DNA of 64,000 bases from Anaerococcus lactolyticus ATCC 51172 (GTDB lineage Bacteria; Bacillota; Clostridia; Tissierellales; Peptoniphilaceae). Positions 44,141 through 55,461 of the stretch are shown one piece after another. The DNA is taken from positions 366,279-430,278 of the forward strand of contig NZ_GG666045.1 in NCBI RefSeq assembly GCF_000156575.1. The letters run 5' to 3'. The notes beneath the pieces were generated by a model that saw nothing but the letters and a program-made list of their open reading frames with translations, was not told the origin of the DNA and did not search any database. A program made the translations under genes and the position numbers. How positions within the stretch are numbered: position 1 is the first letter of the stretch; each line of letters starts with the position of its first letter.

Positions 44141-47100
44141 TTAATCTCGTGAAAGCAGGGTTAGGGCTTCGACATTGTCTTTATTGTCCAAACTAAAGTC
44201 AATGTCATAATCTATGAGCGGAAGCTTGAAAACAACCGATTTTATCCAAGTGCTTTTTTCTGTTTTTTCATCATAAATTTGAATTTCTTCTATCAATTCA
44301 TTAAGTAATCTCTTTTTGTCGATATCTGAAAGGACTGTATAAAGGCTATTAAAATTAACAAGTATTTTATAAATATTATCAGAAGTTATTTTATCTTCAA
44401 GGATCGCCTCTTTCCTTTTTCTGCTATCATTTAACTGCATTTCTGCATATTCTAACTGATCATATATTGCATCAAGTCTGAGATTTAAATCAGTATATTT
44501 TCTATCATAATGTTTATCTTCAAAATTTAAAGAGTCTATTTGATTAATTAGTGATGCTTTTGTACCTGTTAATTGCCTAATCTTCGCTAAGTGTTTATTA
44601 ATAACTTCGTCAATTTCTTTTGTATCTATTTGAATATTGATTTTTTCTTCAATTTTTTTGGCAAAAGTAGGATTGCTAACTATTTGAGTAATTATTGTTT
44701 CTACTTCTTTTTCAATTAATTCAGCCCTAATTTGTTTATTAAAAGTACATTTATGTCCATTCATCATTTGTCGATGTTTACATCCGTAATAGTAATAATC
44801 TTTGTAATGCTCTCCTTCTTTGTTTTTATTACGTTTACGGCTTTTATTTCCATATAAACCAGCACTACAATATGGGCATTTTATTAGATTTGATAAGATA
44901 TGAATTCTCTCATCTTTTCCTCTATTTATCTTCTCATACTTTTTAGCTTGAGATTTTCTTTTTTCCTGAACTGTATTCCATAACTCATCGTCAATTAAAG
45001 GTTCATGATTTCCTTGAGCAATCTTAAGCATATTATCAACATCTGGCTCTACAACCCTATTTCTGACATCATCTGCTCTTTCAGAGAGGCTCTTTAGAAT
45101 TTCTTTTTGTTCTTCAGAAGGCTCTGTTTTAATAACCTCATAGTTAGCTTCAGGTGTAGGAAGATTAAGCATATCTGCCGTCTGAATATCAGCAACTTCC
45201 TTAAACATAGACATAAGCTCAGGCAAGTTATAGAACTTTGAAAATCTCGTTTTAACCCTATATCCTGTACCTTCAGGCGATAATTCAAAGGAGGATTGTG
45301 TTTCTCCAAAAGTGGAAGCCCAAGAGTCAAAATGCTCCAAGTTGTTTTTCTTTAGACTTTCATACTGAAGATAACGCTGCATGGTATAAAGCTCTGTCAT
45401 AGAGTTACTTACAGGCGTTCCTGTGGCAAAAACCACGCCTTTGCCGCCTGTCATTTCGTCCATGTAGCGGCACTTCATGAACATATCAGAGGACTTAAAG
45501 GCTTCAGATTGCCCTATACCTGCAACATTACGCATTTTGGTATAGAGATAAAGGTTCTTAAAGCCATGTGCCTCGTCAACAAAGAGCTTATCAACTCCTA
45601 ATTCCTCAAAGGTAATCACATCATCTTTCTTAAAATCATCATTTAATTTCTCAAGCCTTGTTTCCAGTTTTTTCTTTGTCTTTTCAAGCTGTTTTACTGT
45701 GAAGTTTTGGTTCCTATCATGCTTGTATTCTTCTACATAGTTTACGATTTCATCAATCTGATCTTGGATATGCTTCTCCTGATATTCCTTACTCATAGGG
45801 ATTTTTTCAAACTGCGTATGCCCGATAACAACCGCATCGTATTCCCCTGTGGCAATCTTGCCGATAAACCTCTTTCTGTTTTTCGGCTCAAAGTCTTTCT
45901 TATCAGCCACCATAATGTTAGCCGACGGATATAGCTGCATAAACTCACGACCGATTTGTCCTGTTAAGTGATTTGGTACAACAAACAAGGACTTACTGCA
46001 CATTCCAAGCCTTTTACTCTCCATTGCAGAAGCTACCATTTCAAAGGTCTTTCCACTGCCTACTACATGGGCAAGCAAGGTGTTTCCTCCATAAAGGCTT
46101 CTTGCTATGGCATTTCTTTGATGAGGTCTTAAGTCAATCTCCGTATTCATTCCCTCAAAGGAAAGATTGCTTCCGTCATATTCTCTGTTACGGATAGAGT
46201 TAAAACGCTCATTATACAGCTTTACAAGACGGCTTCTTCTTTCCTGATCGTTAAATATCCAGTTCTTAAATTCTTCTTTTAATAACTCCTGCTTTTGTCC
46301 TGCAAGCATGGTTTCTTTTTTATTTAAGACAGAAGTTTTAGAGCCATCCGGATTTACAATCTGGTCAAATACCTTTGTTTCTTTCAGGTTTAAGGCATCT
46401 TCAATCAGCTTATAGGCATTTACCCTTGATGTTCCAAAGGTCATCTCAGCAAGGTCATTTCCTCTATCCCTACTTTTTCCTTCTACATTCCATTCGCTTG
46501 TAAGATTTGAAAACTTAACCTTAATATCCCATCTTGCATATCCCGGAGTTTTAAGCGTTTCAAAGATGAATTTCTCAATATCTTTAATCGGTATCCAAGT
46601 TGCACCAAGACGCACATTGATTTCACTTGCTTCAAGCTCCTTTGGAAGAACTTTTGTAAGCTCTGCTTTTTGATATTCCAAACGATTCATTTCATAGCTT
46701 ATCAGCTCTTTTTCTTTTCCATTTTCTTCATAGCCAAGATGAGGAAGTTCTCTTTCCGTCTGTCTTAGTTTTGATAGATAACTGTCTACAATGGCAATCT
46801 TGTCCCTAATATTTCCACTTAAATATTCATCTTTTGTTACATAGCTATATTTGTAGGAGTTGCTGCCATTGGCACAGGCAAAAGGTAAATCCTCATCTTC
46901 GAGGTTAAAGGAAAGCGGTCTGTAAAAGTTTTGTTCTTCTCTGATATTTAGGTAGATTTCCCCTCGAAGCTCCTCAATTAAAGTTGGTCTGTCTTTTCCG
47001 GTAAGACTTCCCATATAGTCAAAGTCCACATATCCTTTTTCAGATACCGATAAAACAAGAGCTTCTAAAGAGGTATCCACATGGTCTATGATTTTGGCTT

Positions 47101-50100
47101 TTGTAATGGTTCTTTTGGAGAAAATATCTCCCTTTGCCTTGAAATTTTCTTCTTCATCAAGGATTTCTATGGAGGAAACAAGCGGGAAGTTGCTATCCTC
47201 TTTTAAGGCTCTGGTATTGCTTAGGTTATTGACAAAGCCATGCTTTTTAGAAAAGTTGTCATATACTTCATTTAGTTTTTCCTGTGAAGCCTTGATTTCT
47301 TCTTCGTTAAAATCTTCTTTCTGCTTGTAAATCACATCTTTTAAGGCAGCATTCAGCTCAAGGTAATCCTTGATTTTTTCTTTATTCTTGTCTGATACTT
47401 CCTTTTTGATAAAAAGTGAGTTTTCTCTGTAATAGACTTCATCGTCAATCAAGGTATAAGAGAAGTTCTTTACATCATCGGTTGCAGGGATAGAAGTTAT
47501 TTCATCATCAAGTAGCTCTATTTCTTCATACTTGGCTTCTTTTGAAATTCTTTCTCCTGCAATCTCGATACGCTCCTTTAATGAAGCCATGTTTATCTCT
47601 GTACCTAAATAAGCTATCGGCTCACAAGTGAGTGTTTTCCCAAACCTTCCGCTAACTTCACGCATAGAACCAAGCACCTGCTCAGGATGATCGACAAAGT
47701 ATTTGTTATATGAAAGTCCATTTTCATCTTCCGCAAGGTGTATCCAATCTTCATCTCGCTCTAATACACTATCTCTTTTCTTTAAGAAGATAATATCCGA
47801 AGTTACTTCTGTGCCGGCAACACCCTTAAAGGTATCGTTTGGAAGTCTGATTGCTCCTATAAATTCGGTTCTTGCTGCAAGATATCTTCTTACACTTTCG
47901 TCTTTTTTATCCATTGTTCCTGAAGATGTAATAAAGGCGATAACACCGCCGTTTCTTACCTTATCAATGGACTTGGCAAAGAAATAATCGTGGATAAGAA
48001 AGTTATTACGATTGTATTCCCTGTCATTTACCTTATACTCTCCAAATGGAACATTTCCGATTGCTACATCGAAGAAGTTATTGGAAAATCCCGTTTCTTC
48101 AAGTCCCTTTACCTGTATATCACTTTCAGGGTATAGCAGCTTTCCAATACGACCGCTTACCGAATCAAGCTCTACTCCATAAAACTTTGACTTATTCATT
48201 TCATCAGGTAAATTACCGATAAAGTTCCCGATACCCATTGACGGTTCAAGGATATTTCCCTGTTTAAATCCCATACCTGAAAGCGTCTTATATACGCCAT
48301 CAATAACGGTTTTCGGTGTGTAAAAGCTCGTTAAGGTTGAATCTCTTGCAGCTTCATATTCTGATGACGATAGATTTTCCTTTAAGAAGGCTCTTGCCTC
48401 TTTCCACTGTCCATCCTTGCTTTCATCAAAGACTTCAGATAATCCACCCCAACCGACATATTTCGCTAAAACTTCCTGAGCTGTAATATCAAGCTCTCGT
48501 TCTCCACTTTCTACTCTGTTAAGCATAGAGATTGCTTCAAGGTTATTGTTTAACCTCTCACTTGGAGATAACTTTGCAGGTAGTGTTTCTTCTGTAATCT
48601 TGAAATTATGAGCCTCATTTTTCTTTATTTCTACTTCCTCAAAAGTCTTTTCAGGCTTCTCATTGGTCAGATTTTCAAAGATTTTATCAAGCTCACTTTC
48701 CTTACGATAAGGAATTACATCGGAGCCTGTAATCATACCTCCAAGATATTCGGTATTATCCTTAACCGTTACGGTCTTTAGGTTATTTCCCATATCATCA
48801 AATCTTGTGATGGTATAGTCTTTTCCCTTATACTTCACTTCATCACCGATGATAAAGTCAGGTCTTTCAAGACTTATTTGTCTTAATAAATCCTCATCAT
48901 CTGTAAAGGATATAATCGGGATTTGATGATTCCCTTGCCTTACAGGATCAAGCCACAAGTCATTTCTTCCTGTGATTTCATTTTTAGAAATTTCTCTGAC
49001 TTTGTATTCTTCATGATGAAAATAGACGGTATCACCTTCTTTAACTGCAAACTCATCTGAAAGGCTCTCCTCTTTTTCATTAAGCTCTACTTCTTCTCTT
49101 TCCTTTAGATAATCAAATAAGGTAGCCTGAAAAGGTTCTGCTTGTATGCTTTCTTCCACTTCTTCAGGTGCTTCAAGCTCTACTTTATCTTCAAAGCTAA
49201 GTTCTCCATTAAAGACAGACTGAAGCTCCTGCTCATCCATCTGCTTTTTAAGTTCACTGTCTTTAAGTTCTCTAAAGGTCTTTGGAAAATCCTCTAAAAC
49301 AAGTCTTTGGGCATTTAATTCCTTTAACTCCTCAAGATTAAAATATCCCCATTCCGGCTCAATCCCTAAAACAAGTCCAAAAGCATCTTTACTTTTCCTG
49401 TCATACTCCGTCATATACCAAGTCCAGTTACTTCTAAATGGAATAATGTATGCTGCATGAACCTGTTTATCCGCTAAAGCTACATCCTCATGTGCATAAA
49501 GCTCGGGAACTTTCTCAAGCATTTCATCAGTCATCAGATTGTATGGATCGTCTTTAGAGTAATAACTTGGCTCTTTTTGTTCTTCTATCGCTGTCTTGCT
49601 TTCAATTTTATTCTCTTCAAGATAAAGATTTTTAGAAAGCAGCTCATCTACATGCTTTGCTACATTTGACCATGTAAGAAAAACATCGTTACAATGATTC
49701 TTCTGTAATTTCAGTCCCTTTGCATCATACCATTCATCACTTCCCTTTGCTCCTGAAACAGCATGAGAATGACCTCCGATTCCATACTCATCTTTTAAGA
49801 AATTCGCTTTTTCCTGAAGCGTATGATTTTCTTTGAAAAACTTAGTAATTCGCTCTTTTCCTTGAGATACTCCACTTCCTCTTGAAATCGTATCAAGAAC
49901 TTCATCTTCTGTAATAAATCCTTGTACCTTTGGAAGTTCGGTAAGATTAGAGGTATATTCCTTTCTCGGAAGTTCAAGCTCCTGCAATTTTTGATAAAGG
50001 CTATCTACCTTGTGATAATGAAATCTTAGTACATCTTTGTTTTCTTTATATCCTGTCAAAAAGCGACTGTACTTGGAAATAACATTCTTTAGATAGTCAG

Positions 50101-51862
50101 GATTTTTCAGAGCTTCCGATAACTGTCTTGTTTCTTTCGGAAAGCCACCACCTCTTTCTATAAAGTCAAAATATCCCTGTGCTTTCCCTTCTTCACTTAA
50201 ATCGTGGTATAGATACCATAAGGATTCTGAAACTCTATCTCTTTCATAGTCCTGTGCTTCAGAAAGCTCTACATTTGTTGCAAACTCTCCATTTTCCAAA
50301 AGTTCATTAATTCTTCTTGCAGCATCACTCCAGCTTAAAATTTGTGTGCTATCTTCTCTTGCCGAAGTTTCATAAGCTAAATGAATGCCTTTATCCGAAT
50401 ACCAGGAAGATACTTCTGCTTCATTAAGAAATAAACCGTTTCCGCCTCTAAAGGTACCTTTAAGGTATTCTCCTAATTCTTCTACTGTTTTTCCTTTGGA
50501 AAATTCAGCAATGATAGGGAGTCTACCACCCTCATGGTTTCCACCGTTTATAAGAATACTGTCAATTTCATTTTGAGTAAGAGGTATTGTAAGTTTAATC
50601 TGTCCTGATCTGTTTTCGGGTAAAGAAAAAGAAGCCTTGTCAGCTTCTCTTATCTCTTTATCCGTATTTTCTTTTAGATTTCCACTACTTCCTTGATGGT
50701 AATTTCTTTGAGTGCTGAAATCATCGCTTGGTACTGTGGATGGCTCTCGTCCTCTATCTTCCAAGCTGCCATCAATTTTGGCTTCTCCGTCCTCATAAAT
50801 TCTATCGCCTGTTTTTGAGTATCCATCAGGTGTTTGGTCAATTTCTTCTCCTTGTATAGATCCACTAACATCTCGAAGTGGCTCTGCTCCTCGCTGTTTG
50901 AAAGATAATCCAGCCTCATCACTGCGTAAGTCGGATTCGGATATTCCCTCATAAAGTCCATCTCTTCCTCTAACTGATTCAGTGTATTCTCTTTGATTTT
51001 CTCTATTATCTCGTCCGTACTCTCCATTTCGGAAAATTCGCTCGTTTTCACTAATTCTTTCCTGATCATCTCGTCGAAGTACATTTTCTTCTACCTCCTC
51101 TAATTCTTCTCTAATTTTATTATATCCTGCTTCTTTACCTCTTAACACTTCTTTTTGAAGCTCTAACTCTTTGCTTTTTTGAATGGTTGTATCAATGACT
51201 GTTCCACTAATGTCTGATACCGTTTCTCCAAGGCTCATAAGGGAAATGCTGTCAAGCATTGCAAAGTTTTCTTTTAACAGCTCCGTATCTATAGGATAGT
51301 CTAACTTAAATCTTGCAGCTACTGCATAGCTTACCGAGTTCCTCACAAACTTGGTAAAGGCTATTCTGTCCTCATCAGATATTCTAAGTTCATTCATCAG
51401 GCTATCTATTTTTTCATCTCCGTAGAGCCTACTTAAAGAAAAGATATTTTCTAAGGTGCTTTCACTTTCTTCATAGCCTTCAGCTTTTATCATTTCTTTT
51501 AATACATCTCTATGAGCCTCTTTATCAAATCTCCAAAGATTTACCTCATTGACATCTCTGTTTTTGGAAACGGTCTGACTTATATCAAAGATATAGTCCA
51601 CCTTTTTATATGTGCCATAGTCCTCTAAAATGGGGATACCTTTCTGTCCTCTCATAACAGTTCGATTAAAGCGTTCCCTCCAGTAGTCAAACTTGGCACA
51701 AGCTGTCGCTTCAGGATTTTTGTCATAAATACTTAGCTGACTTCTAAAGTCGTACCTCTGATTGTTTCCGACAACCTTTAAGAGCTTCAGATACTCTGCT
51801 TCACTCTGCAGAATATCTTGTTTTATTAGCTCCAAGATGTTATGAAAATCATTTATTCGCAT
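44141..51862 (-). CDS. Giant SNF2-helicase/DNA-methylase protein fused to a serine-recombinase C-terminus
   Basis: The 2573-residue ORF begins with an ArdC/LtrC-like N-terminus, followed by an acidic/Arg-rich linker (about residues 255-410) and two similar ~100-residue modules around residues 420-740. An adenine-methylase-like domain has [11 protein letters not shown] (about 1210) and GNVPFG (about 1270). An SNF2/DEAH helicase follows with HVVGSGKT (about 1930), VDEAHGFKN and [10 protein letters not shown] (about 2145). At [10 protein letters not shown] near residue 2280 (about 45020) the protein changes to [18 protein letters not shown]. It then gives a Cys4 zinc ribbon ([21 protein letters not shown]) and a coiled coil, the C-terminal half of a large serine recombinase. 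The second helicase lobe and the recombinase catalytic domain are missing. The fusion is in frame. Confidence 0.85.
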   Translation of the reverse strand: MRINDFHNILELIKQDILQSEAEYLKLLKVVGNNQRYDFRSQLSIYDKNPEATACAKFDYWRERFNRTVMRGQKGIPILEDYGTYKKVDYIFDISQTVSKNRDVNEVNLWRFDKEAHRDVLKEMIKAEGYEESESTLENIFSLSRLYGDEKIDSLMNELRISDEDRIAFTKFVRNSVSYAVAARFKLDYPIDTELLKENFAMLDSISLMSLGETVSDISGTVIDTTIQKSKELELQKEVLRGKEAGYNKIREELEEVEENVLRRDDQERISENERIFRNGEYGRDNRENQREYTESVRGRDGLYEGISESDLRSDEAGLSFKQRGAEPLRDVSGSIQGEEIDQTPDGYSKTGDRIYEDGEAKIDGSLEDRGREPSTVPSDDFSTQRNYHQGSSGNLKENTDKEIREADKASFSLPENRSGQIKLTIPLTQNEIDSILINGGNHEGGRLPIIAEFSKGKTVEELGEYLKGTFRGGNGLFLNEAEVSSWYSDKGIHLAYETSAREDSTQILSWSDAARRINELLENGEFATNVELSEAQDYERDRVSESLWYLYHDLSEEGKAQGYFDFIERGGGFPKETRQLSEALKNPDYLKNVISKYSRFLTGYKENKDVLRFHYHKVDSLYQKLQELELPRKEYTSNLTELPKVQGFITEDEVLDTISRGSGVSQGKERITKFFKENHTLQEKANFLKDEYGIGGHSHAVSGAKGSDEWYDAKGLKLQKNHCNDVFLTWSNVAKHVDELLSKNLYLEENKIESKTAIEEQKEPSYYSKDDPYNLMTDEMLEKVPELYAHEDVALADKQVHAAYIIPFRSNWTWYMTEYDRKSKDAFGLVLGIEPEWGYFNLEELKELNAQRLVLEDFPKTFRELKDSELKKQMDEQELQSVFNGELSFEDKVELEAPEEVEESIQAEPFQATLFDYLKEREEVELNEKEESLSDEFAVKEGDTVYFHHEEYKVREISKNEITGRNDLWLDPVRQGNHQIPIISFTDDEDLLRQISLERPDFIIGDEVKYKGKDYTITRFDDMGNNLKTVTVKDNTEYLGGMITGSDVIPYRKESELDKIFENLTNEKPEKTFEEVEIKKNEAHNFKITEETLPAKLSPSERLNNNLEAISMLNRVESGERELDITAQEVLAKYVGWGGLSEVFDESKDGQWKEARAFLKENLSSSEYEAARDSTLTSFYTPKTVIDGVYKTLSGMGFKQGNILEPSMGIGNFIGNLPDEMNKSKFYGVELDSVSGRIGKLLYPESDIQVKGLEETGFSNNFFDVAIGNVPFGEYKVNDREYNRNNFLIHDYFFAKSIDKVRNGGVIAFITSSGTMDKKDESVRRYLAARTEFIGAIRLPNDTFKGVAGTEVTSDIIFLKKRDSVLERDEDWIHLAEDENGLSYNKYFVDHPEQVLGSMREVSGRFGKTLTCEPIAYLGTEINMASLKERIEIAGERISKEAKYEEIELLDDEITSIPATDDVKNFSYTLIDDEVYYRENSLFIKKEVSDKNKEKIKDYLELNAALKDVIYKQKEDFNEEEIKASQEKLNEVYDNFSKKHGFVNNLSNTRALKEDSNFPLVSSIEILDEEENFKAKGDIFSKRTITKAKIIDHVDTSLEALVLSVSEKGYVDFDYMGSLTGKDRPTLIEELRGEIYLNIREEQNFYRPLSFNLEDEDLPFACANGSNSYKYSYVTKDEYLSGNIRDKIAIVDSYLSKLRQTERELPHLGYEENGKEKELISYEMNRLEYQKAELTKVLPKELEASEINVRLGATWIPIKDIEKFIFETLKTPGYARWDIKVKFSNLTSEWNVEGKSRDRGNDLAEMTFGTSRVNAYKLIEDALNLKETKVFDQIVNPDGSKTSVLNKKETMLAGQKQELLKEEFKNWIFNDQERRSRLVKLYNERFNSIRNREYDGSNLSFEGMNTEIDLRPHQRNAIARSLYGGNTLLAHVVGSGKTFEMVASAMESKRLGMCSKSLFVVPNHLTGQIGREFMQLYPSANIMVADKKDFEPKNRKRFIGKIATGEYDAVVIGHTQFEKIPMSKEYQEKHIQDQIDEIVNYVEEYKHDRNQNFTVKQLEKTKKKLETRLEKLNDDFKKDDVITFEELGVDKLFVDEAHGFKNLYLYTKMRNVAGIGQSEAFKSSDMFMKCRYMDEMTGGKGVVFATGTPVSNSMTELYTMQRYLQYESLKKNNLEHFDSWASTFGETQSSFELSPEGTGYRVKTRFSKFYNLPELMSMFKEVADIQTADMLNLPTPEANYEVIKTEPSEEQKEILKSLSERADDVRNRVVEPDVDNMLKIAQGNHEPLIDDELWNTVQEKRKSQAKKYEKINRGKDERIHILSNLIKCPYCSAGLYGNKSRKRNKNKEGEHYKDYYYYGCKHRQMMNGHKCTFNKQIRAELIEKEVETIITQIVSNPTFAKKIEEKINIQIDTKEIDEVINKHLAKIRQLTGTKASLINQIDSLNFEDKHYDRKYTDLNLRLDAIYDQLEYAEMQLNDSRKRKEAILEDKITSDNIYKILVNFNSLYTVLSDIDKKRLLNELIEEIQIYDEKTEKSTWIKSVVFKLPLIDYDIDFSLDNKDNVEALTLLSRD
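50674..51084 (-). CDS. Candidate overlapping gene inside the SNF2 linker
   Basis: In another reading frame of the same strand, an ATG with GGAGG nine bases upstream opens a 136-residue protein. It has balanced composition and helical segments: [40 protein letters not shown] and [17 protein letters not shown]. The helix-rich pattern with EQ...FE.LV...K.LT+.L loosely recalls TnpV-type proteins of conjugative elements. The SNF2 frame here is a low-complexity Arg/Glu/Asp/Gly linker, as expected if two frames overlap. It needs confirmation. Confidence 0.4.
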   Translation of the reverse strand: MYFDEMIRKELVKTSEFSEMESTDEIIEKIKENTLNQLEEEMDFMREYPNPTYAVMRLDYLSNSEEQSHFEMLVDLYKEKKLTKHLMDTQKQAIEFMRTEKPKLMAAWKIEDESHPQYQAMISALKEITIKEVVEI

Positions 51863-51890
51863 GTTTACCTCCTTCTTTTTTGCATGAAAA

Positions 51891-51920
51891 AAGGCGGTTA
51901 GATTTTACTCTAATCACCTT
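51891..51920 (-). other. Intercistronic hairpin before the SNF2 gene
   Basis: AAGGTGATTAGA pairs with TCTAACCGCCTT (one U-G pair, one mismatch), and a U-rich run follows. The loop core AGAGTAAAATCT is shared with the hairpin at 55395-55422. Confidence 0.65.
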
Positions 51921-51946
51921 TCAATTCTATGTGCTGCAACTTACTG

Positions 51947-53374
51947 CTATTCAGTCAGTTCCCAATGACCATTACTTCCACTACCTATATATCGTAGATT
52001 ATCTATTTCTTTTATGGTTCTTTCTATAGTCTTTACACTGACTCCAGCTTCATCTGCAATTGTTTTTCTTGTAATCTTGTCATTTTCTCTTATTTTTTCT
52101 TTTATAAACTCTACAAGAGCTATCTTATCGTGAGCGACATCCTGAGCGACACTGTGAGCGACATCCTGAGCGACACCATTTCCTCCAACTTTTTGAGTCG
52201 CTATTTTCTTTAAAGGAATAATCGTTCTAAATATATTTCCCTCCTCAAACAGAGGAAAAGCACCTGAATATAGTCTTGTATATTTATAGGTGTTTCTCAT
52301 GCCGGAACCAAGCTCATCCGCAAGTCCTATTTCTCTAAACACTTTTGAAATAGCCGGATTTTTAGGGAAAGGCTCAAACTTTTGTAAATCTAATGCTCCT
52401 ATTCCATGAGCCAAGTTACTGTTTTCAATGGTAATCTTCTCATCATCAATAATCATTTTGGCTGGGAAACCACTTGAATAATCTCTGTGAGCTAAAGTAT
52501 TAGAAACAATTTCTCTAAGTATCCTATCTCTTGCATTCACATTTACAATTCCATCTAAGACAAATAAATCATTCAAATGCTTTTGTCCAAACGCTATAAG
52601 CCTGTCATAGCTATCAATCAGATTTGTAATTACCACATCTCTATCATCATATCTGTCCTTATTTTCAACTCTAAATATTGCATCAGTTTTATGCTGTGGA
52701 AGAACAGACATAATAGAGTTGTCTTTTCCAAATAGCAAAATCGCTGCTAATGTAATGCCTTCAAGCTTTGTTTCAGGATCTGTCAGAATGAGATTTGCAC
52801 TTCGTAATAGCTCCTCATCGCTCATATTTTCCCAAACATGATTTTTATTTCTTGCAACTGCCATTCTCTTGGCTTTAGCGATAACAGAGGCATCAAGAAA
52901 ATCAATATCAAGATTTGGATATACCTTATTTACAAAATAACTTCCTTGTTTTCTTGCATATAACTTATAGACAAGTTCTGCATGGTCTGTGATATTGATG
53001 TCTCCTTCATAAGACCTGTCCCATATTCTTCCATTATGCCTGCATACCTGATAACCTTCAGGCACTCGGATATAAATGACTTTTTTACTGTCAATTTCAA
53101 AGACTTCCGGTAATAAATAAAGTGGTGGGTACATCTTCTGCGAATTGTTGATAGATGTTGTAAATTCTTTAATAACCTTATCCACTTTATCTTCACTAAC
53201 ACCAACAATATCTCTTTTATCATTTACACCAAGTAAAATATGTCCTCCATTTCTATTGTTGAAAGAGCATACTGTATCAAAGACATCTTTGGTTAAAGCA
53301 TTCCTTGATTCTTTAAATTCAACATCTATCTTTTCTCCGTTTTGAATTAACTTTTTTATTTCATCTATCGTCAT
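51947..53374 (-). CDS. AlbA_2-type ATP-binding/HTH transcriptional regulator
   Basis: The protein has an N-terminal AlbA_2 (Schlafen-like) domain with GEKIDVEFKESRNAL and FNNRNGGHILLGVNDK. A histidine-kinase-like ATPase domain with ELGSGMRNTYKYTR and a C-terminal winged helix follow. I place the start at ATG 53374 (MTIDEIKKLIQNGE), preceded by GGTGGTG; a TTG at 53416 would add 14 residues and overlap the AbrB-like gene. The region GVAQDVAHSVAQDVAHD contains a short repeat, a low-complexity linker. It probably regulates element genes. Confidence 0.8.
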   Translation of the reverse strand: MTIDEIKKLIQNGEKIDVEFKESRNALTKDVFDTVCSFNNRNGGHILLGVNDKRDIVGVSEDKVDKVIKEFTTSINNSQKMYPPLYLLPEVFEIDSKKVIYIRVPEGYQVCRHNGRIWDRSYEGDINITDHAELVYKLYARKQGSYFVNKVYPNLDIDFLDASVIAKAKRMAVARNKNHVWENMSDEELLRSANLILTDPETKLEGITLAAILLFGKDNSIMSVLPQHKTDAIFRVENKDRYDDRDVVITNLIDSYDRLIAFGQKHLNDLFVLDGIVNVNARDRILREIVSNTLAHRDYSSGFPAKMIIDDEKITIENSNLAHGIGALDLQKFEPFPKNPAISKVFREIGLADELGSGMRNTYKYTRLYSGAFPLFEEGNIFRTIIPLKKIATQKVGGNGVAQDVAHSVAQDVAHDKIALVEFIKEKIRENDKITRKTIADEAGVSVKTIERTIKEIDNLRYIGSGSNGHWELTE

Positions 53375-53393
53375 CTTTGTTATTTCACCACCT

Positions 53394-53573
53394 TTATTTA
53401 TCAATGTTTTCTTCAATAAAAATTTTGGAGTTTTGAATTTGCACTTTATCGTTATTAACTACAAAAGTAACATAATCTCCATTTTGTAAGTCCAAAAGTT
53501 CTCTTATCCTTTTCGGAATAGTAACCTGCCCTTTTGACATAACTTTTGCAGTATCCATAAATGTATCTTTCAT
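53394..53573 (-). CDS. AbrB/MazE-like swapped-hairpin protein
   Basis: The 59-residue protein MKDTFMDTAKVMSKGQVTIP(KRIRELLDL...) has the AbrB/SpoVT signature KGQVTIPKRIRELLDL followed by GDYVTFVV. Such DNA-binding proteins act as transition-state or antitoxin-type regulators. It ends about 20 bases before the preferred start of the AlbA_2 regulator, so the two may be translated together. No toxin of MazF type is adjacent, so a regulatory role is more likely. The gene is too short for ordinary gene calling. Confidence 0.8.
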   Translation of the reverse strand: MKDTFMDTAKVMSKGQVTIPKRIRELLDLQNGDYVTFVVNNDKVQIQNSKIFIEENIDK

Positions 53574-53656
53574 ACCCGTTTCCTTTCGCCCTACTTTTCC
53601 TACAAAAGATTATAGCATTTTTAGGGCATTTTTTCCACCTTGAAATTAGTGCCATC

Positions 53657-55363
53657 TTACTTGATATAAGTTGAAACCACTTCTTTTATCTCAGTTTCAA
53701 TTGCCTCTAAAAAATTTTTCTTTGATGATTTTCCCTGTGCAATATCCGATAACTCCATTTCCCACTTTGCTGTTGTTTCTGCTGATTTAAAAGTATCAGC
53801 TACAATCGTTACAAGGCTGATTCCCTTATGTGTAGCAATAAGGTTCTTTTTATCTCTTTCTACAAATCCCTTGAAAATCAGATTTTCAATAATCCCTGCT
53901 CTTGTTGCAGGTGTTCCAAGTCCTTTTCGCTCAACCTCTACTCCTTTTTCCAATGCGTCATTTCCTGCAAGCTCCATCGCCTTTAGGAGAAGATCTTCCG
54001 TAAAATGCTTAGCCGGTTGAGTGTACTTTTCTTTTATTTCCTTGTTTTCAATGCTCAATACATCACCAATGTTCACATCAGGAAGTGCCATATCTTCATT
54101 TTTCTTAGACTTATATTCTTTAAGATATTTTGTAAAACCTTCATCTTTAATTGTCTTGCCTGAGCTTGTAAAAGTAAAGCTATCAAATTCAGCCACAATC
54201 TTCATTGCATTCTCAATTAAAGGATAGCCTACACTTGCATGTAGCTTATTTAAAATAAGTTCATATACCTTCAATTCACTTTCCGGAAGAGAAGTTAAGT
54301 CCTCATTCATACTGCTTTCTGTCGGTATAATCGCATGATGATCTGTAACCTTTTTAGAGTTAAATACCGTCTTGATACGCCCTGTGTCAAAATCATTCTT
54401 TCCTAAAATGTTATTAACCGTACTTACAATCATATCTTCAGTAAGGAATCTGCTGTCTGTTCTTGGATAGGTAATCAGTTTCTTTTCGTAAAGACTTTGA
54501 GCATAATCAAGTGTCTGCTTAGCTGAGTATCCAAAATACTTATTGCACTCTCTTTGAAGTGTTGTAAGGTCAAAAGGCAAATCAGGCTTTGTTATCTTTT
54601 CCTTTTGAATAACATCGGTAATTTCTATCTTATCACCTACTAAATTTAAGAGCTGTTCAGCAGTAACCTCATCATCAATTCTATCTGTTGATAGTGTAAA
54701 GTCATTAAGACTTAATTCCACTGTATAATATTTTTCTTTCTTGAAATTTGCTATCTCATCATCTCTATTTACAATCATGGCAAGGGTAGGTGTCTGCACT
54801 CTGCCCACACTGTAATTTTGCTTGTATAGACACGAATACAGTCTGCTTAAATTCATTCCCACAATCCAATCTGCTATTGCTCTTGCTTGTGCAGACTCAA
54901 AAAGATTATCGTAAGAACTTCCATCTTTTAGGTTATCAAAGCCCTCCTTTATGGCACTATCTTCCATTGATGAAATCCAAAGGCGTTTCATCTTCTTTTT
55001 ACAATTTGCCTGATTGTAGACGAGCCTGAAGATTGCTTCTCCCTCACGCCCTGCATCGCAAGCATTTATCACGATGTCTATGTCCTTATCGTTCATCAGC
55101 TTTTTAAGAATCGTAAATTGTTTCTTTGTGGACTTTGCAATCTCATACTTATATTCTTTTGGGATAATCGGTAAATCCGCCATATTCCACTTTGCGTACT
55201 TTTCATCATAACTATCAGGATTTGCCATCTGAATTAAGTGTCCCACACACCAGCTTACCTTGTATCCATTTCCCTCATAGTATCCGTCTTTCTTTTTTGT
55301 AGCTCCAATCACTTTTGCAATAGAGATTGCAACACTTGGCTTTTCAGCAATTACAAGTTTCAT
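53657..55363 (-). CDS. topB: Topoisomerase III of the conjugative element
   Basis: The 568-residue type IA topoisomerase has TOPRIM-domain motifs AEKPSVAISIAKVIG and NACDAGREGEAIFR (about residues 100-113). The active-site Tyr lies in KLITYPRTDSRFLTE near 298. It relaxes and decatenates DNA and assists conjugative transfer. Length is shorter than chromosomal TopB, which is normal for element-borne copies. It lies between the DUF4366 protein (hairpin between) and the AbrB-like gene. Confidence 0.93.
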   Translation of the reverse strand: MKLVIAEKPSVAISIAKVIGATKKKDGYYEGNGYKVSWCVGHLIQMANPDSYDEKYAKWNMADLPIIPKEYKYEIAKSTKKQFTILKKLMNDKDIDIVINACDAGREGEAIFRLVYNQANCKKKMKRLWISSMEDSAIKEGFDNLKDGSSYDNLFESAQARAIADWIVGMNLSRLYSCLYKQNYSVGRVQTPTLAMIVNRDDEIANFKKEKYYTVELSLNDFTLSTDRIDDEVTAEQLLNLVGDKIEITDVIQKEKITKPDLPFDLTTLQRECNKYFGYSAKQTLDYAQSLYEKKLITYPRTDSRFLTEDMIVSTVNNILGKNDFDTGRIKTVFNSKKVTDHHAIIPTESSMNEDLTSLPESELKVYELILNKLHASVGYPLIENAMKIVAEFDSFTFTSSGKTIKDEGFTKYLKEYKSKKNEDMALPDVNIGDVLSIENKEIKEKYTQPAKHFTEDLLLKAMELAGNDALEKGVEVERKGLGTPATRAGIIENLIFKGFVERDKKNLIATHKGISLVTIVADTFKSAETTAKWEMELSDIAQGKSSKKNFLEAIETEIKEVVSTYIK

Positions 55364-55394
55364 ATATATTTATCCTCCTGTTTTTCAAAATAAG

Positions 55395-55422
55395 AGGGCG
55401 AAAGATTTTACTCTCTCGCCCT
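55395..55422 (-). other. Intercistronic hairpin between DUF4366 and topB genes
   Basis: GGGCGA pairs with TCGCCC around the core AGAGTAAAATCT, followed by a U-rich UCUUAUUUU. It shares its loop core with the hairpin at 51891-51920. Confidence 0.6.
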
Positions 55423-55461
55423 GTATTTTGCCCCAAATATTGTATAGTTTTAGGTGCAAAT

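Noticed and set aside
44141..45010. Independent intact recombinase gene
   Set aside because: No catalytic serine-recombinase domain or start precedes this region; it is continuous with the SNF2 reading frame.
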